Positions 16,249 to 25,516 of a DNA stretch of 64,000 bases are shown here, piece after piece; the first letter of the stretch is position 1; each line of letters opens with the position of its first letter. The notes under the pieces were generated by a model. It had not been told where the DNA came from. It ran no database searches and worked only from the letters and a program-made list of their open reading frames with translations. Made by a program: the position numbers and the translations under genes. Source of the DNA: JAJYUU01 sp963822955 (GTDB lineage: Bacteria > Actinomycetota > Actinomycetes > Streptosporangiales > Streptosporangiaceae); assembly GCA_963822955.1 (NCBI GenBank), contig CAWGJS010000007.1:124001-188000 (forward strand), written 5' to 3'.

Positions 16249-17474
16249 CTAGCGGGGTGTCGCCCCGTACATCGCGAACAGGCCGTAAAGTCTGGCGCCG
16301 CGGTTGTACTGGATGGCGCCAACTCCCCAGACCGACGTGCTGCGCGGCACCTCGGCGAGCTGGGTCAGGACCTGATGCGACCCTCCGAACGAGTTGCGAA
16401 CGCTGGTCCAGGTCGTGCCAGCAGAGGAGGTCAGGTGCCAGAGCCTCGGCTTGGCTCCCGCAGTACTCTGTGCGAGACCCCAGATGCCGCCGCTGCCGTC
16501 CGGCACCATGTCGATGAGGGAGAACTCGGCCTTGGCCACTGGCGCGTTCAGGCTTGCCTCGGTCCAGCCGGAACCGGTGAGCTCCGCGGTCAACTCGTTC
16601 GTGCCGCCGGCGGAGTTGGTCGCGCTGCCGCCGATCCAGACCTTGCCGCCCCTGCTCGCGAGGATACTGGTCAGGTTAGCCCGGCGGGCAGGCCGCTCGG
16701 CTGGACGGCAGTGCTGGCCCACTTGGTGCCGTTCCACTGAACCACGGCAGGCGAGGGGGCAGTCGCTTCGCCCGCGAGCTGCCACGGCACGCCGAGCACA
16801 GCCCAGATGTTCGTGTCGCTGATCTCGCTCGCCGCCGTTATCGCGCCACTGCCGGGGACGCTGTAGGTCTTCCACCGCTTCCCGTTGAAGTGAGCAGCGT
16901 ACGGCGAGAACGCGAGCGTCCTGGACGTCGCGCCGGCCCGGCCGCCGAACACCCAGACATCGCTGCGGCTGATCACTCTGGTCCCGGTGACGAAGACAAC
17001 GTGACCCGAGCTGGCCCGGGAGCCGGGCAGCACCCCGGCCGACCACTTGTCTCCGTTCAGCCGGATGTAGCCGTCATAGCCGTTGCCCGCTGACTCGTCG
17101 CCGAAGGCCCAGACGTTGGTGCTGGACGATGCCCCGATCAGCGGGAAGCCCGTCGCGGAGTAACTATTCCAGTCCTTCTCGATCGAGCTGGGCAGGGCGA
17201 CACCTCGCCAGGCCTTGCCGGTCCAGTGCCTGATCACTCCGAACGGGCTCGTGCCCTTAGCCGTCTCCTCCTCGCCGAGGGCCCACGCATTGCCGGCGCT
17301 GATGGCGTCGATACCAGTCAGCAGCGTTTGCCTGCCCCTGTCGGCTATCGTCCTATACAGGTGCCAGCTAGTGCTGGCGGTGCTAGCTGCCTGCGCCGGA
17401 AGGACGCCTGCGGCCAGCGCGAACGTCGCCCCAGTCAGCACGAGCGCAGCCCGACGCGAAGTCAGTTTCACCAT
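16249..17474 (-). pseudogene. Secreted kelch/galactose-oxidase-like propeller protein, one frameshift
   Basis: N-terminal part (17474-16671) begins MVKLTSRRAALVLTGATFAL and ends its signal with VLPAQAAS; the SRR context allows a Tat signal. Several repeats follow of the form NVWAFGDESA and DVWVFGGRAG, with NGKRWKTYSVPG strands. The frame ends at TGA 16671. The next frame carries straight on with LTSILASRGGKVWIGG and SVWGVGAIQYNRG to the TAG at 16249. One lost base in a G run near 16680 explains the break. A repaired protein would be about 408 residues, an exported propeller of unknown function. It may be intact in the organism if the indel is a sequencing error. Confidence 0.75.
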
Positions 17475-17674
17475 GGGGCCCCGTTACCTCGAAGGTGTAA
17501 GGATCAGAACGAAAACACCTCGCATCGTGCTATGTCAACAAACTCCGGCCGTATTCGTCGCGGTGTCGGCGGCGACGTGGTTGTCAGCCGCCGCGCAGCG
17601 CAGGCCGCCGGAGCAGCGGGACGCTGGTCAGCCACGCAATAAACCCGGTGACGCCGGTGGTCATCGCCGCGACA

Positions 17675-18421
17675 ATGGCCGACGTGGAGGAGGTCGAGGT
17701 CGTCGTCGCCCATAACGAGCGCGCGACCCTGCGCGTCGGCGACGTGTTCCTGAAGATCGACGCTGATCAGAGGCGTACCGACGTCGAGGTCGAGGCGATG
17801 GCCATGGCGCCGATCCCGACTCCTGAGGTCCTGTGGCGCGAGCCGCCCGTGCTCGCGCTCGCTGTCCTCCCGGGGACGGCACTCGGCCGCCTCGGCGAGC
17901 CGTCGACCGCGTCGCCGGCGGCGTGGGCCGCGGCGGGTGCCGCCGCACGGATGCTGCACGACGCGCCGCTGCCGCCATGGCCCGGCCGGAGCATCGACGA
18001 GTTGGCATCCCGCCTCGACGGCGAATGCGAGTGGCTCGTCACCAGCGGCGTCCTTCCCGCCGACCTGGTCACGCGCAACCGCCAGCTCGCCGAGACTGCG
18101 CTCCGGCCGTGGGCACCGGTGTTCATCCACGGCGACCTGCAGGTCGACCACGTCTTCGTCGACGGTGACGAGGTCACCGGCGTCGTCGACTGGTCCGAGG
18201 CGTCCCCTGGCGACGCCCTCTTCGACGTCGCCATCCTCACGCTCGGACACCAGGAGCACCTTGGCGACGTCGTCGCCGGCTACGGCACCGACCTCGACCG
18301 CGACCTCATCCGGGCATGGTGGTCGTTGCGATGCCTGACTAACGTCCGCTGGCTGGCCGAGCACGGCTACGGCTCGCCCCAGGAGTTCCCCGAGGTCGCC
18401 GTCCTGAAATCCCAGCTGTGA
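17675..18421 (+). CDS. Aminoglycoside phosphotransferase-family kinase
   Basis: A 248-residue APH/choline-kinase fold protein. Near the N-terminus is the nucleotide-binding strand RATLRVGDVFLKID. The catalytic loop is FIHGDLQVDHVFVDGD, with His replacing the usual Asn, and the metal-binding Asp is in VTGVVDWSEASPGDALFD. The ATG at 17675 matches the usual start of the family; a GTG nine codons upstream is also in frame and neither has a clear ribosome binding site. The substrate is unknown; such genes are common in actinomycetes and need not give resistance. Confidence 0.85.
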   Translation: MADVEEVEVVVAHNERATLRVGDVFLKIDADQRRTDVEVEAMAMAPIPTPEVLWREPPVLALAVLPGTALGRLGEPSTASPAAWAAAGAAARMLHDAPLPPWPGRSIDELASRLDGECEWLVTSGVLPADLVTRNRQLAETALRPWAPVFIHGDLQVDHVFVDGDEVTGVVDWSEASPGDALFDVAILTLGHQEHLGDVVAGYGTDLDRDLIRAWWSLRCLTNVRWLAEHGYGSPQEFPEVAVLKSQL

Positions 18422-18564
18422 GGCTGGACGAGCCCGACGGCTACGAGCGCCGTTCTGCCTATCGAGCGGGCCATCTCCTGAAGCGCGAAAGCGCGGGTAG
18501 CGGCGAAAGGACGCCCAATAACGGGCCGGGACGGCCATGGCGGCGCGCTGGGGCGCAGTGGCGG

Positions 18565-19389
18565 TCATGGAAGCCACAGCCTGCGGCGCACCATGCGGAC
18601 CAGCCCGACGCCGAAGAAGACTGATCCCGCCTCCAGGAACAAGACGCCCGCTATCGCGCCGCCCGTGGCGCCGCCGTTCATCAGAACGGGGTGACCCCAG
18701 CCGTTCCACCATGGCTGGCGGACGCTGAACGGCTGGCCGAGCGGGACCTGGTCGGGCCAGGTGGTGCTGACAGGCGGGTTTGTCCGCAGGACCCCGTCGG
18801 TCCAGGTGCTGCAGCCGAACCGGCCGCACACCAGCTCGTACGACTGCGGCAGGAAAGTCACGGTGCTGCCCGCGCCAGCCAGGTATGCGACCGCGTTAAC
18901 CTGGTCGGGCAGGATGACCACCGTCAGCAGCGGGCAGATGGCCAGGGCCACCCAGCCGAGCACGCGGATCGCACGGTGGCGCACCGGGATGCGGAACGGG
19001 TGAGTTGCCGCCTGCTGGTACGACCTCCCGCTTACCGCCTGCGCCCGAACGGACGGATCGCGTCGCCTCAGCCGGACCGTGTCCGTGATGACCGCGGTCA
19101 GCGCCACAGCCGCCACGGCAAGTAGCAGGCTCACGGTGAAGGCGCTGATGACGGACACCGCCCCGGTGCCGCCGGGCCACAGGCTCGTGCCAATGGCGAC
19201 GAACGCCACCAACGCGACCAGACTGGCGACCAGCGTCCACTCCCAGGCGCGCCGCCGATGCAGCAATTGCACGACGGCGGCGACGCGGGGATCAGTGCCG
19301 GGATGCGCACCTTGCTTGCCTGGCGCGGGAGGCACGTCGGCGGGCCCACTCGGCCGCGTCCAGCCGTCATCACCATCGGGATAACCCAT
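18565..19389 (-). CDS. Actinobacterial membrane protein of unknown function
   Basis: A 274-residue protein with four hydrophobic segments: two close together (EWTLVASLVALVAFVAIG and VISAFTVSLLLAVAAVAL), one in the middle (LGWVALAICPLLTVVILP) and one near the C-terminus (GAIAGVLFLEAGSVFFGV). Between the last two lies an extracytoplasmic domain of about 80 residues with two cysteines (ELVCGRFGCSTW) that could form a disulfide. The N-terminal 45 residues are polar and Pro/Gly-rich. The ATG at 19389 or a GTG six codons earlier may be the start. The reading frame stays open upstream to about 19545 but without a start codon. Confidence 0.7.
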   Translation of the reverse strand: MGYPDGDDGWTRPSGPADVPPAPGKQGAHPGTDPRVAAVVQLLHRRRAWEWTLVASLVALVAFVAIGTSLWPGGTGAVSVISAFTVSLLLAVAAVALTAVITDTVRLRRRDPSVRAQAVSGRSYQQAATHPFRIPVRHRAIRVLGWVALAICPLLTVVILPDQVNAVAYLAGAGSTVTFLPQSYELVCGRFGCSTWTDGVLRTNPPVSTTWPDQVPLGQPFSVRQPWWNGWGHPVLMNGGATGGAIAGVLFLEAGSVFFGVGLVRMVRRRLWLP

Positions 19390-19624
19390 AGCACCGGCAT
19401 ACCGCACGACGAGCCGGCCGTCATCAGGCAGAGGCCGACGGTTCGAGCCGTGCCCCGAGATGCCCCTGGTCGTCAGGTCCTCGTCGTTGAGCAGGATGGT
19501 CAGCGGGGCGGTATCTGAGGCGGTGTTGTCCAGAAGTTGTCCGGTACTTCGTCGTCACAGCGGAAGCTCTCGCTAACGTCGCGAGAGGCGGGCAACTTCG
19601 GCGATGCAGTGCAGGGAGGCAATA

Positions 19625-20398
19625 GTGATCGACCGGCCTGAATGTGAGATCAGGGCGTCCGAGGCAACGGAAGGCGCGCCGCTGCCAGCGGTGACAGACC
19701 GCGCAAGCTGGCAGGGACAGCTCGACGAGCTAGCACTCCGCGAGAAGGCGCATACGCGCGAAGGTGACGCGATCGCGGCGGCCCAGCGCCGGCTCCCGAT
19801 GGTCGAGATCGATGGCTCGATTCCGGTGACCGGCGAGCGCGGCCGCGTCTCGCTGCTTGAGGTGTTCGAAGGCCGGCGGCAGCTTGTCGCCTACTACCAC
19901 ATGTGGCATGACGGGAAGCCGGCCGAGGATCAGTGCGAGGGGTGCACGTTCTTTAACGGCCAGGTCAGTGAGCTGTCGTACCTGCATGCGCGCGACGTCA
20001 CCTACGCGACGTTCTCGCAGGGCCCGTACGACGAGTCTGCTGCCTATCGCCGCTTCATGGGTTATGAGATGCCGTGGTACTCGGCGCGGGAGTCGGAGGA
20101 TGCCCTGCTGGCCGGCCGCTGGTTCGGCATGCTCGTGTCCTACCTCCGCGATGGTGACCGGGTGTTCGAGACGTACTGGATGACCGGTCGCGGCACCGAG
20201 GTCATGGCCCCGGCGTATGGAATCCTCGACCGGACGATCTACGGCCGCCAGGAGCCGTTCGAGGACTCGCCAGAAGGCTGGCCGCAGCACTGGGTGAACA
20301 ACGGCAGCCAGTTCCGCACCAACGGCCGCCCGAGTGCGCAGTGGTCGCGCCTAGCTGCTGGCCGCTCCGACGACCTGACGGCAAGCCCGCCGTCCTGA
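19625..20398 (+). CDS. DUF899 thioredoxin-like family protein
   Basis: A 257-residue protein. The GTG at 19625 has GGGAGG 5 nt upstream; an ATG seven codons earlier lacks one. The DUF899 pattern is clear: LALREKAHTREGDAIAAAQR, RLPMVEIDGSIPV, LVAYYHMWHDGKPAEDQCEG with CEGCTFF (CxxC-like pair), and a C-terminal GRGTEVMAPAYGILDRTIYG. Members have a thioredoxin-like fold without proven function; a redox or chaperone-like role is inferred. Nothing in the neighbours indicates a pathway. Confidence 0.88.
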   Translation: MIDRPECEIRASEATEGAPLPAVTDRASWQGQLDELALREKAHTREGDAIAAAQRRLPMVEIDGSIPVTGERGRVSLLEVFEGRRQLVAYYHMWHDGKPAEDQCEGCTFFNGQVSELSYLHARDVTYATFSQGPYDESAAYRRFMGYEMPWYSARESEDALLAGRWFGMLVSYLRDGDRVFETYWMTGRGTEVMAPAYGILDRTIYGRQEPFEDSPEGWPQHWVNNGSQFRTNGRPSAQWSRLAAGRSDDLTASPPS

Positions 20399-20512
20399 CC
20401 TGCGAATCCCCCGATTCTCGGTCGGCTCCGCGACGACGTAACGCCGCACCTCGCCGTACGGCCGCTTCCCGGCGCCAGGCATCCTGTCTGTTACGGCTGG
20501 CCAGCACGAGTA

Positions 20513-21808
20513 TTAGAGGGCTGTGATGCGAGTAGGAGTGCCATTCGGCGACCACTGGCCCCCGTGATACTCAAGAGCGTCCACAACAGAGACCAGCGGT
20601 GCGTCGATCTTGTTGGAGAAGGCGGTAGCCGCGTTGTAGAAGCCACCGTGAATGTCCACGAAGACAGGCGGCGCCACGCCGTCGGCCGCAGTAGTTATGG
20701 CGTAAGTGGGCCAGGTACCGCTGCCGTCTGCCGGGATTCCGCTGTTCACGTGAACGCCGCAGCCGGTGAACACGGCACCAACCGGTCCGGAGATGCGAAT
20801 CCCGCTGTTGGGTGATCCGGACGTGCCGTCACCCTGGAAGACGCAGCCGGTGCAGTACACCACACTGATCCGATCGGCAACGGCGTTGGAGATCTTGATG
20901 CCGTTGTTGCCGTTACGCTGCGTGCTGCAGTTGCTTAGCTGCACCATGCCGAGGTACTGGCCGCACGGAACGTCGATGTAGAAGCCGTTCATCCTGGCCA
21001 GGTCGCCACGGCAATGCGACAGCCGCGTGTCGCCGCCGCGGCCAGTAATCGAGATGCCGTTGCCGCCGGTGCTCTGCGTGTGAATGTGCTCAATCGTGGC
21101 GTCACCGGCCGAGAGGATTACACCGCCACCCATGGTGGCCTGAACGAGGCCGCGAGTAATCGAGTTGCCTTGCGGTCGTGCGCCAGTTGAGTCAGCGACT
21201 TGGTTCACGCCGATGGAGCTCGTGTTAGCGATGCTGGCGACAATGAAGTCATGCAGCGTCCATGCGCCCACGTAGCCGTAGGTAGCTATGCCGTGCATCA
21301 GCGTCGAGGGCGGCAGATTGCCGCCATTGACGTTGATGTTGACGATGCCGCCTCTGCTGAGCTTCTTACCGGCCGCGGTCGCATCGACCAGGATCGCAGC
21401 AGGCTGGTTCGCGGCGCCTTTGGCCCAGGTGCTGAGTGGCTTGATGGTCGCGCTGCTGTCATTGTCGTTGCCCGCGCCGCCCATCGTGGCCTTCAGCCCA
21501 TTCGGGCCGACGAACCATATGTCATTGCCGGCAGACACCAACGGTGCGGTCGTCGCGTAGACGCCATACGGAAACTCGACAATGCCGCCGTTCGGGAAGC
21601 CCTGCGCCGCCTGGATGGCAGCGTTGATGGCAGTTGTGTCGTCGGTCGTCCCATCGCCCCTTGCTCCGCCGGCGAAAGCGGGGCTTTTGACGTTGCAGAT
21701 GTAGCCCTTCTGGTGCAGCAGGCCGAGCAAGTCAGCGATGTTCGCGTGATCGGCTTGATGCCTGGCATCGGGGTCTGTCCGGTTGTCGGTCGGAGTTATG
21801 TCGTTCAC
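20513..21808 (-). CDS. Right-handed beta-helix protein, pectate-lyase-3 / tailspike-like
   Basis: A 431-residue protein. After about 40 residues it has the pectate_lyase_3 hallmark GARGDGTTDDTTAINAAIQA and GGIVEFPYGVYATTAPL, then many short beta-helix coils rich in Asn, Gly and Ser. There is no signal peptide; the N-terminal LLGLLHQKGYICNVKSPAF segment resembles phage tail appendage proteins. It could be a polysaccharide-binding or degrading fibre of phage origin. No other phage structural gene is next to it. The start ATG lies at 21808. Confidence 0.8.
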   Translation of the reverse strand: MNDITPTDNRTDPDARHQADHANIADLLGLLHQKGYICNVKSPAFAGGARGDGTTDDTTAINAAIQAAQGFPNGGIVEFPYGVYATTAPLVSAGNDIWFVGPNGLKATMGGAGNDNDSSATIKPLSTWAKGAANQPAAILVDATAAGKKLSRGGIVNINVNGGNLPPSTLMHGIATYGYVGAWTLHDFIVASIANTSSIGVNQVADSTGARPQGNSITRGLVQATMGGGVILSAGDATIEHIHTQSTGGNGISITGRGGDTRLSHCRGDLARMNGFYIDVPCGQYLGMVQLSNCSTQRNGNNGIKISNAVADRISVVYCTGCVFQGDGTSGSPNSGIRISGPVGAVFTGCGVHVNSGIPADGSGTWPTYAITTAADGVAPPVFVDIHGGFYNAATAFSNKIDAPLVSVVDALEYHGGQWSPNGTPTRITAL

Positions 21809-21841
21809 TTCACCTCGCTCGAGCGGGATCGCTATCGCGTA

Positions 21842-22309
21842 CTACTGCCCAGTTACCTGCGCTGCACCCGTTCCCGCGAGGGCCTGCCAGATCTCAGGCA
21901 TGCCCGCATTCTTCGTGACCGCGAGCTGGACCTCCCGGCCACCCATGTATCCGGTGATGACAATCCAGTCGCGTTGAGCCAGGCGGGACGGTGCCTGGCT
22001 GTACCGGACGGATGATTCGCGTCCGGTAAATACGAATTCACGGAGAGCCTGGGGCAGGGAAATCATGAAAGCGTCAGCTCCGACGACCAGCCGCTTGGGG
22101 CCTCTCAACCGGATCCACTGCCCGCGAGTGCCCCTGAATCCGCCCGTGCCGAGAATGCTGACGTGGTCAAGGTTCGTCGCGAAGCGCACCGCCGCCTGTA
22201 TCTCGCCGCGCAGCGGTGCGTTCGTCGTACGTTCGCGGTTTTGCCGCATGAACAAATACAGAATGCCGGCCAGGATAACAAAGGACATCACAACTGGAAT
22301 CGGATTCAT
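21842..22309 (-). CDS. Small single-pass membrane protein of unknown function
   Basis: A 155-residue protein. The in-frame ATG at 22309 puts a transmembrane helix at the very N-terminus (MNPIPVVMSFVILAGILYLF), followed by a basic stop-transfer RQNRERTT. The remaining 125 residues look like a compact beta domain (AAVRFATNLDHVSILGTGG, IRLRGPKRLVVGADAFMIS, DWIVITGYMGGREVQLAV) facing the cytoplasm. It is not a family I recognise. It lies 33 nt upstream of the beta-helix gene on the same strand and may be co-transcribed with it. The sequence before it is unusually AT-rich. Confidence 0.65.
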   Translation of the reverse strand: MNPIPVVMSFVILAGILYLFMRQNRERTTNAPLRGEIQAAVRFATNLDHVSILGTGGFRGTRGQWIRLRGPKRLVVGADAFMISLPQALREFVFTGRESSVRYSQAPSRLAQRDWIVITGYMGGREVQLAVTKNAGMPEIWQALAGTGAAQVTGQ

Positions 22310-22449
22310 ATTTATGTCTTCTACTTCTCGCCCACATTTAAAACTGTTGGCTGACAGACGCATGTTAGCTCGCTTGCGGAGCGATCGCGGATGATGCGGG
22401 GCACGAATCTCGCTTCCGTGCGCTCCGCGCCTAGGGCACTATCCAGATT

Positions 22450-22609
22450 GTGCCGCTGGAGGATCTGCCGGACTGGTTGCCGGCTTGGTGTCTGGACAAT
22501 CTGGGTGGCGAGCCCGCCGACGTGCTGTTCCAGCTGCAGCAGGTCTCGGTGGTGTTCGGTCTGCGGCTGCCGGGCCCGACGGACGTGGTCGTCAAGGCGC
22601 GCATACCCG
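22450..22609 (+). pseudogene. Phosphotransferase (APH) N-terminal fragment
   Basis: About 53 residues from GTG 22450 read LPDWLPAWCLDNLGGEPADV and LFQLQQVSVVFGLRLPGPTD with VVVKAR. This is the N-terminal ATP-binding lobe of an APH-like kinase, with the conserved Lys of VVVKAR. The frame continues to 22656 without further similarity and no catalytic lobe follows. It is a truncated relic. Confidence 0.55.
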
Positions 22610-22762
22610 CCTTATCCCAGTCACAAGTCGGACAACCTGCTGGGTCTAGCCACTAAACGGAGAGAAGCGCTCCGCGTTATTGCCCAACTCCGCCAGACCG
22701 GATGACAGCAAACCCTCCCCAGCGCCCGCCGATGGCGAGGCCCAGCTGTCAGCATAGGCGGG

Positions 22763-23561
22763 ATGGCGACGATCGTGGCGTTCCATGCACACCCCGACGA
22801 CGAGGTGCTCGTGACCGGCGGCACGCTGGCTCGGCTGGCAGCAGACGGGCACCGGGTCGTCATCGTGGTCGCGTGCGATGGCTGGATGGGCGCGCGCACT
22901 GAGGCCGGCGCGAGCATGCGGCTGGACGAGCTGCGCGCGAGCGCCGCAATACTTCGCGCCTCGCGGGTGGAGCATCTTGGCTACGCCGACAGCGGCCACG
23001 GGCCACTGCTGTTCCCGGACCCGCCAGACCGGCAGCGGTTCGTCCGCGCCAATGTTGACGAGGCCGCCGCGCTCCTGGCTGCAGTGATCCGGGCCGAGCG
23101 CGCGGACTTGCTGCTCAGCTACGACGCACGCGGCGGTTACGGGCACCGCGACCACGTCCAGGTGCATGCCGTCGGCGCCAGGGCGGCGGAGCTGACCGGT
23201 GTGCGGGTGCTGGAGGCGACGGCGCCACGGGAACTCATCGCGCGGCTGGCCCGCCCGCTGCTGGCGCTGCGCCTGCTCGTCCGTCACGACGCGCCGCTTC
23301 TGCGGTCGTCATTCACGCCGCGGACGGACATCACGCACCGGGTGAACGCGCGGCGTTATGCACGCCAGAAGCAAGCAGCTCTGGCGGCGCACCGGTTCAC
23401 AGGTTCAGCGGAACGGGCGGTCGGCCCAGCTGAAGCGCCTCCTGCTCGCGAGGCCGCCACCGCTGTTCGGTCTGGTTCTCGGCCTTGAGTGGTTCGCCGA
23501 CCCGGGGGCAGCGAGTCGCGGTAGTCCGATCCGCGACATCCTGCGCCCCGCACCGGCCTAA
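22763..23561 (+). pseudogene. PIG-L/LmbE family deacetylase, one frameshift near 23400
   Basis: Zn-dependent N-acetyl hydrolase fold. The N-terminus has the metal motif AFHAHPDDEVLVTGG (His-Pro-Asp-Asp), later DSGHGPLLF and YGHRDHVQVHAVG with the third metal His. At about 23400 an extra base in CGGTTCACAG shifts the frame: the original frame runs to 23488 with unrelated sequence, while the next frame continues the family C-terminus (RSAQLKRLLLARPPPLFGL, LGLEWFADPG) to 23561. Relatives act on GlcNAc-inositol, mycothiol precursors or sugars of natural products. The catalytic domain is intact, so the protein may work even as written. Confidence 0.8.
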
Positions 23562-23621
23562 CGGCTTGTGCCACCGGAGGTTCGGGTCGGCCGACTAGCG
23601 GCCAAGGCCGAATTGACAAGG

Positions 23622-23921
23622 TCACACAGCTACCAGTTCGTCGCCGAAGTCAATAACCACCCGTAGCCGACCGCCGACGGCGTCTGCATATCGGCCGAGA
23701 ACCTCCATGCTGGCTACCTCACCGCGCTCAATCTGCGAGACGCGGCCGACGCTCAGCCCCATCGCCGCGGCCACGTCGCGCTGCGTCAATCCGCGGCTCT
23801 TGCGGGCTTGCGCTAGGCGGTGCGCCTTCAGGTCTGACAGCAGCCGGGCCTTCAGCAGCTCGATCTCTGCGCGATCGTCGGCGTCATACAGCTCGTCGTA
23901 AAGCTCTTCCCAGCGCATCAT
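23622..23921 (-). CDS. XRE family antitoxin (HigA-like)
   Basis: A 99-residue protein. Residues 1-35 form a charged helix (RAEIELLKARLLSDLKAHRL) and residues 36-85 a Cro/C1 helix-turn-helix (SRGLTQRDVAAAMGLSVGRV then SQIERGEVASMEVL). The ATG at 23921 overlaps the stop of the upstream toxin remnant. In such pairs the second gene is the antitoxin and operon repressor. The antitoxin is intact while its toxin has lost its N-terminus. Confidence 0.88.
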   Translation of the reverse strand: MMRWEELYDELYDADDRAEIELLKARLLSDLKAHRLAQARKSRGLTQRDVAAAMGLSVGRVSQIERGEVASMEVLGRYADAVGGRLRVVIDFGDELVAV

Positions 23922-24115
23922 CGGCCTCCCGCTCCACCGCTGCTCATCGCTTCGATGTGCTCCGCATACAACTGCTCGGCATGAGGTATCGCCTTGCGGT
24001 ACCAGCCGCGCCAGTCACCAGCCTTATCGCCAGCCACTAGAACGACAATCTGCTGCCAGGGATCGAAAGCGAAGAGGATCCGGATCTCACTGCGACCAGC
24101 TGACCCAGGCCCGCC
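23918..24115 (-). pseudogene. RelE/HigB-type toxin, N-terminally truncated
   Basis: An open segment on the minus strand without start codon reads SEIRILFAFDPWQQIVVLVA then GDKAGDWRGWYRKAIPHAEQ and LYAEHIEAM. This is the C-terminal half of a phage-derived Gp49-like / HigB toxin. It has no ATG or GTG before an in-frame stop at 24116-24118, so the first 50 or so residues are missing. It ends in an overlap with the XRE antitoxin. Confidence 0.75.
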
Positions 24116-24124
24116 TCACCTCTC

Positions 24125-24436
24125 TTATAACCCGGCACGCTGCTGAAGCTGCCACGCCGCCTCGATGGCGTCCTCGATGGCGCCAGCGTCGCCTCGCGCG
24201 AGGTCAGCGACAACCATCATGTGCTTGATGTATCGGGTCGGCACGCTGAAGGTCTCCGGAAACTGGCGCAGTATCGAGTCGCGGTAGTCGAAATCAGCTC
24301 GGATCACCAGATGGGCGTCGTCTAGCTGGCGCGCAATGAGCCGGCCGTGGTACCGCCACACGGCCAGCCCATCCGCCGCAGTGCGGCGCACGCCAGCCAA
24401 TTCCGCGGCCAACTCAGCTATCACGCCTATCTCCAC
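24125..24436 (-). CDS. MmcQ/YjbR-like small protein
   Basis: A 103-residue alpha/beta protein with GLAVWRYHGRLIARQLDDAH, VIRADFDYRDSILRQFPETF and RYIKHMMVVADLARGD. The pattern fits the YjbR/CyaY-like or MmcQ superfamily of small proteins with unproven function. It starts with ATG 24436, nine bases upstream of the truncated toxin region on the same strand, and has no obvious partner. Confidence 0.65.
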   Translation of the reverse strand: MEIGVIAELAAELAGVRRTAADGLAVWRYHGRLIARQLDDAHLVIRADFDYRDSILRQFPETFSVPTRYIKHMMVVADLARGDAGAIEDAIEAAWQLQQRAGL

Positions 24437-24513
24437 CGCAGTAGGCTCCCCGTCCTCACGATGACCAGGTAATCATCCTCTGCTTGCGCGGGTTCGTCGG
24501 TACAGGTCCTGCC

Positions 24514-24900
24514 ATGCTTAACCGCATGCTCGGAAGACAGCATCACGTCGTCTTGGACTGCCGCGATCCGGCCGACGTCGCAGCGTTCTACTCGAAGCTG
24601 CTAGGGCTGCCGATCACCTACGAAAGCGACGACTGGGTTGTGGTCGCCCCCAGCAGCACCTCGTCCGGCCTGGCATTCCAGCTATCGCCTGATCATGAGC
24701 CACCGACGTGGCCGGATCCCGCCGTTCCCCAGCAGTTCCATCTGGACATCATGGTGGAAGATGTCACTGCCGCCGGACCGGCCGTCCTCGCCCTGGGCGC
24801 GACCAAGCTCGATGGCGAGAATGTCTACGCAGACCCGGCTGGTCATCCGTTCTGCCTGATTCCCCGGCCCGGATGGGCGCCGCCGATACCGGCCGGGTAG
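24514..24900 (+). CDS. VOC superfamily (glyoxalase-like) protein
   Basis: A 128-residue protein. HHVVLDCRDPADVAAFYSKL opens the first beta-alpha-beta-beta-beta module with a metal His; FHLDIMVEDVTAAGPAVLAL opens the second, and the end has YADPAGHPFCLIP. This fits actinobacterial VOC proteins of the glyoxalase/bleomycin-resistance superfamily. Substrate unknown. The ATG at 24514 is preferred over an upstream in-frame start because the domain begins at once. Confidence 0.85.
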   Translation: MLNRMLGRQHHVVLDCRDPADVAAFYSKLLGLPITYESDDWVVVAPSSTSSGLAFQLSPDHEPPTWPDPAVPQQFHLDIMVEDVTAAGPAVLALGATKLDGENVYADPAGHPFCLIPRPGWAPPIPAG

Positions 24901-25008
24901 CTCCGGGTTCATCAGGACAACGACTGGGCAGTTTCGGAGAAGCCGCTGCAGCGGCGGCTCCCTAGCATGAGGGTCGTCCCATCAGCACTCCTAGGGCAGG
25001 AACCCGCC

Positions 25009-25473
25009 ATGAAGGACACGGAGAAGCCGGCCAAGACCACCAGCAAGGCCAACCGATTCACCGACGAGGAACGAGCCGCGATGAGGGAGCGCGGCCAGGA
25101 GCTGAAAGCAGCCGCACGGCGCGGCCCGCGCGCGAGCAAGGCCGACGGCGAGAGCGACCTGCTCGCGAAGATCGCTGAGATGCCGGAGTCAGATCGCGCC
25201 ATGGCCGAGCGGCTTCATGCCATCATCCAGGCCAGCACGCCCGACCTCTCGCCAACGACCTGGTACGGCATGCCCGCGTACGCCAAGGACGGCAAGGTGG
25301 TCTGCTTCTTCCAGAGTTCGCAGAAGTTCAAGACCAGGTACGCGACGCTTGGCTTCAGCGACAAGGCGAACCTCGACGAGGGCGCCATGTGGCCGGTCTA
25401 CTACGCGCTCACGGAGATCACCGCAGCCGACGAGGCGAAGATCGCCGCGCTCGTGGAGAAGGCCGTGAGCTGA
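25009..25473 (+). CDS. DUF1801 (YdhG-like) protein
   Basis: A 154-residue protein. The ATG at 25009 has AGGA 8 nt upstream. The first 50 residues are Lys/Arg/Ala-rich and charged. The DUF1801 domain follows with LHAIIQASTPDLSPTTWYGM, PAYAKDGKVVCFFQSSQKFK and YATLGFSDKANL. The family has a frataxin-like fold, with an iron or stress role proposed elsewhere but not proven. It follows the VOC gene in the same direction. Confidence 0.85.
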   Translation: MKDTEKPAKTTSKANRFTDEERAAMRERGQELKAAARRGPRASKADGESDLLAKIAEMPESDRAMAERLHAIIQASTPDLSPTTWYGMPAYAKDGKVVCFFQSSQKFKTRYATLGFSDKANLDEGAMWPVYYALTEITAADEAKIAALVEKAVS

Positions 25474-25516
25474 GGACTAGGTAAGTCGCTGTCCGCAATG
25501 CCGGAATGGAGCAACC

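Noticed and set aside
17504..18829. 441-residue minus-strand frame
   Set aside because: Antisense to the APH-like gene; Arg-rich and without domains.
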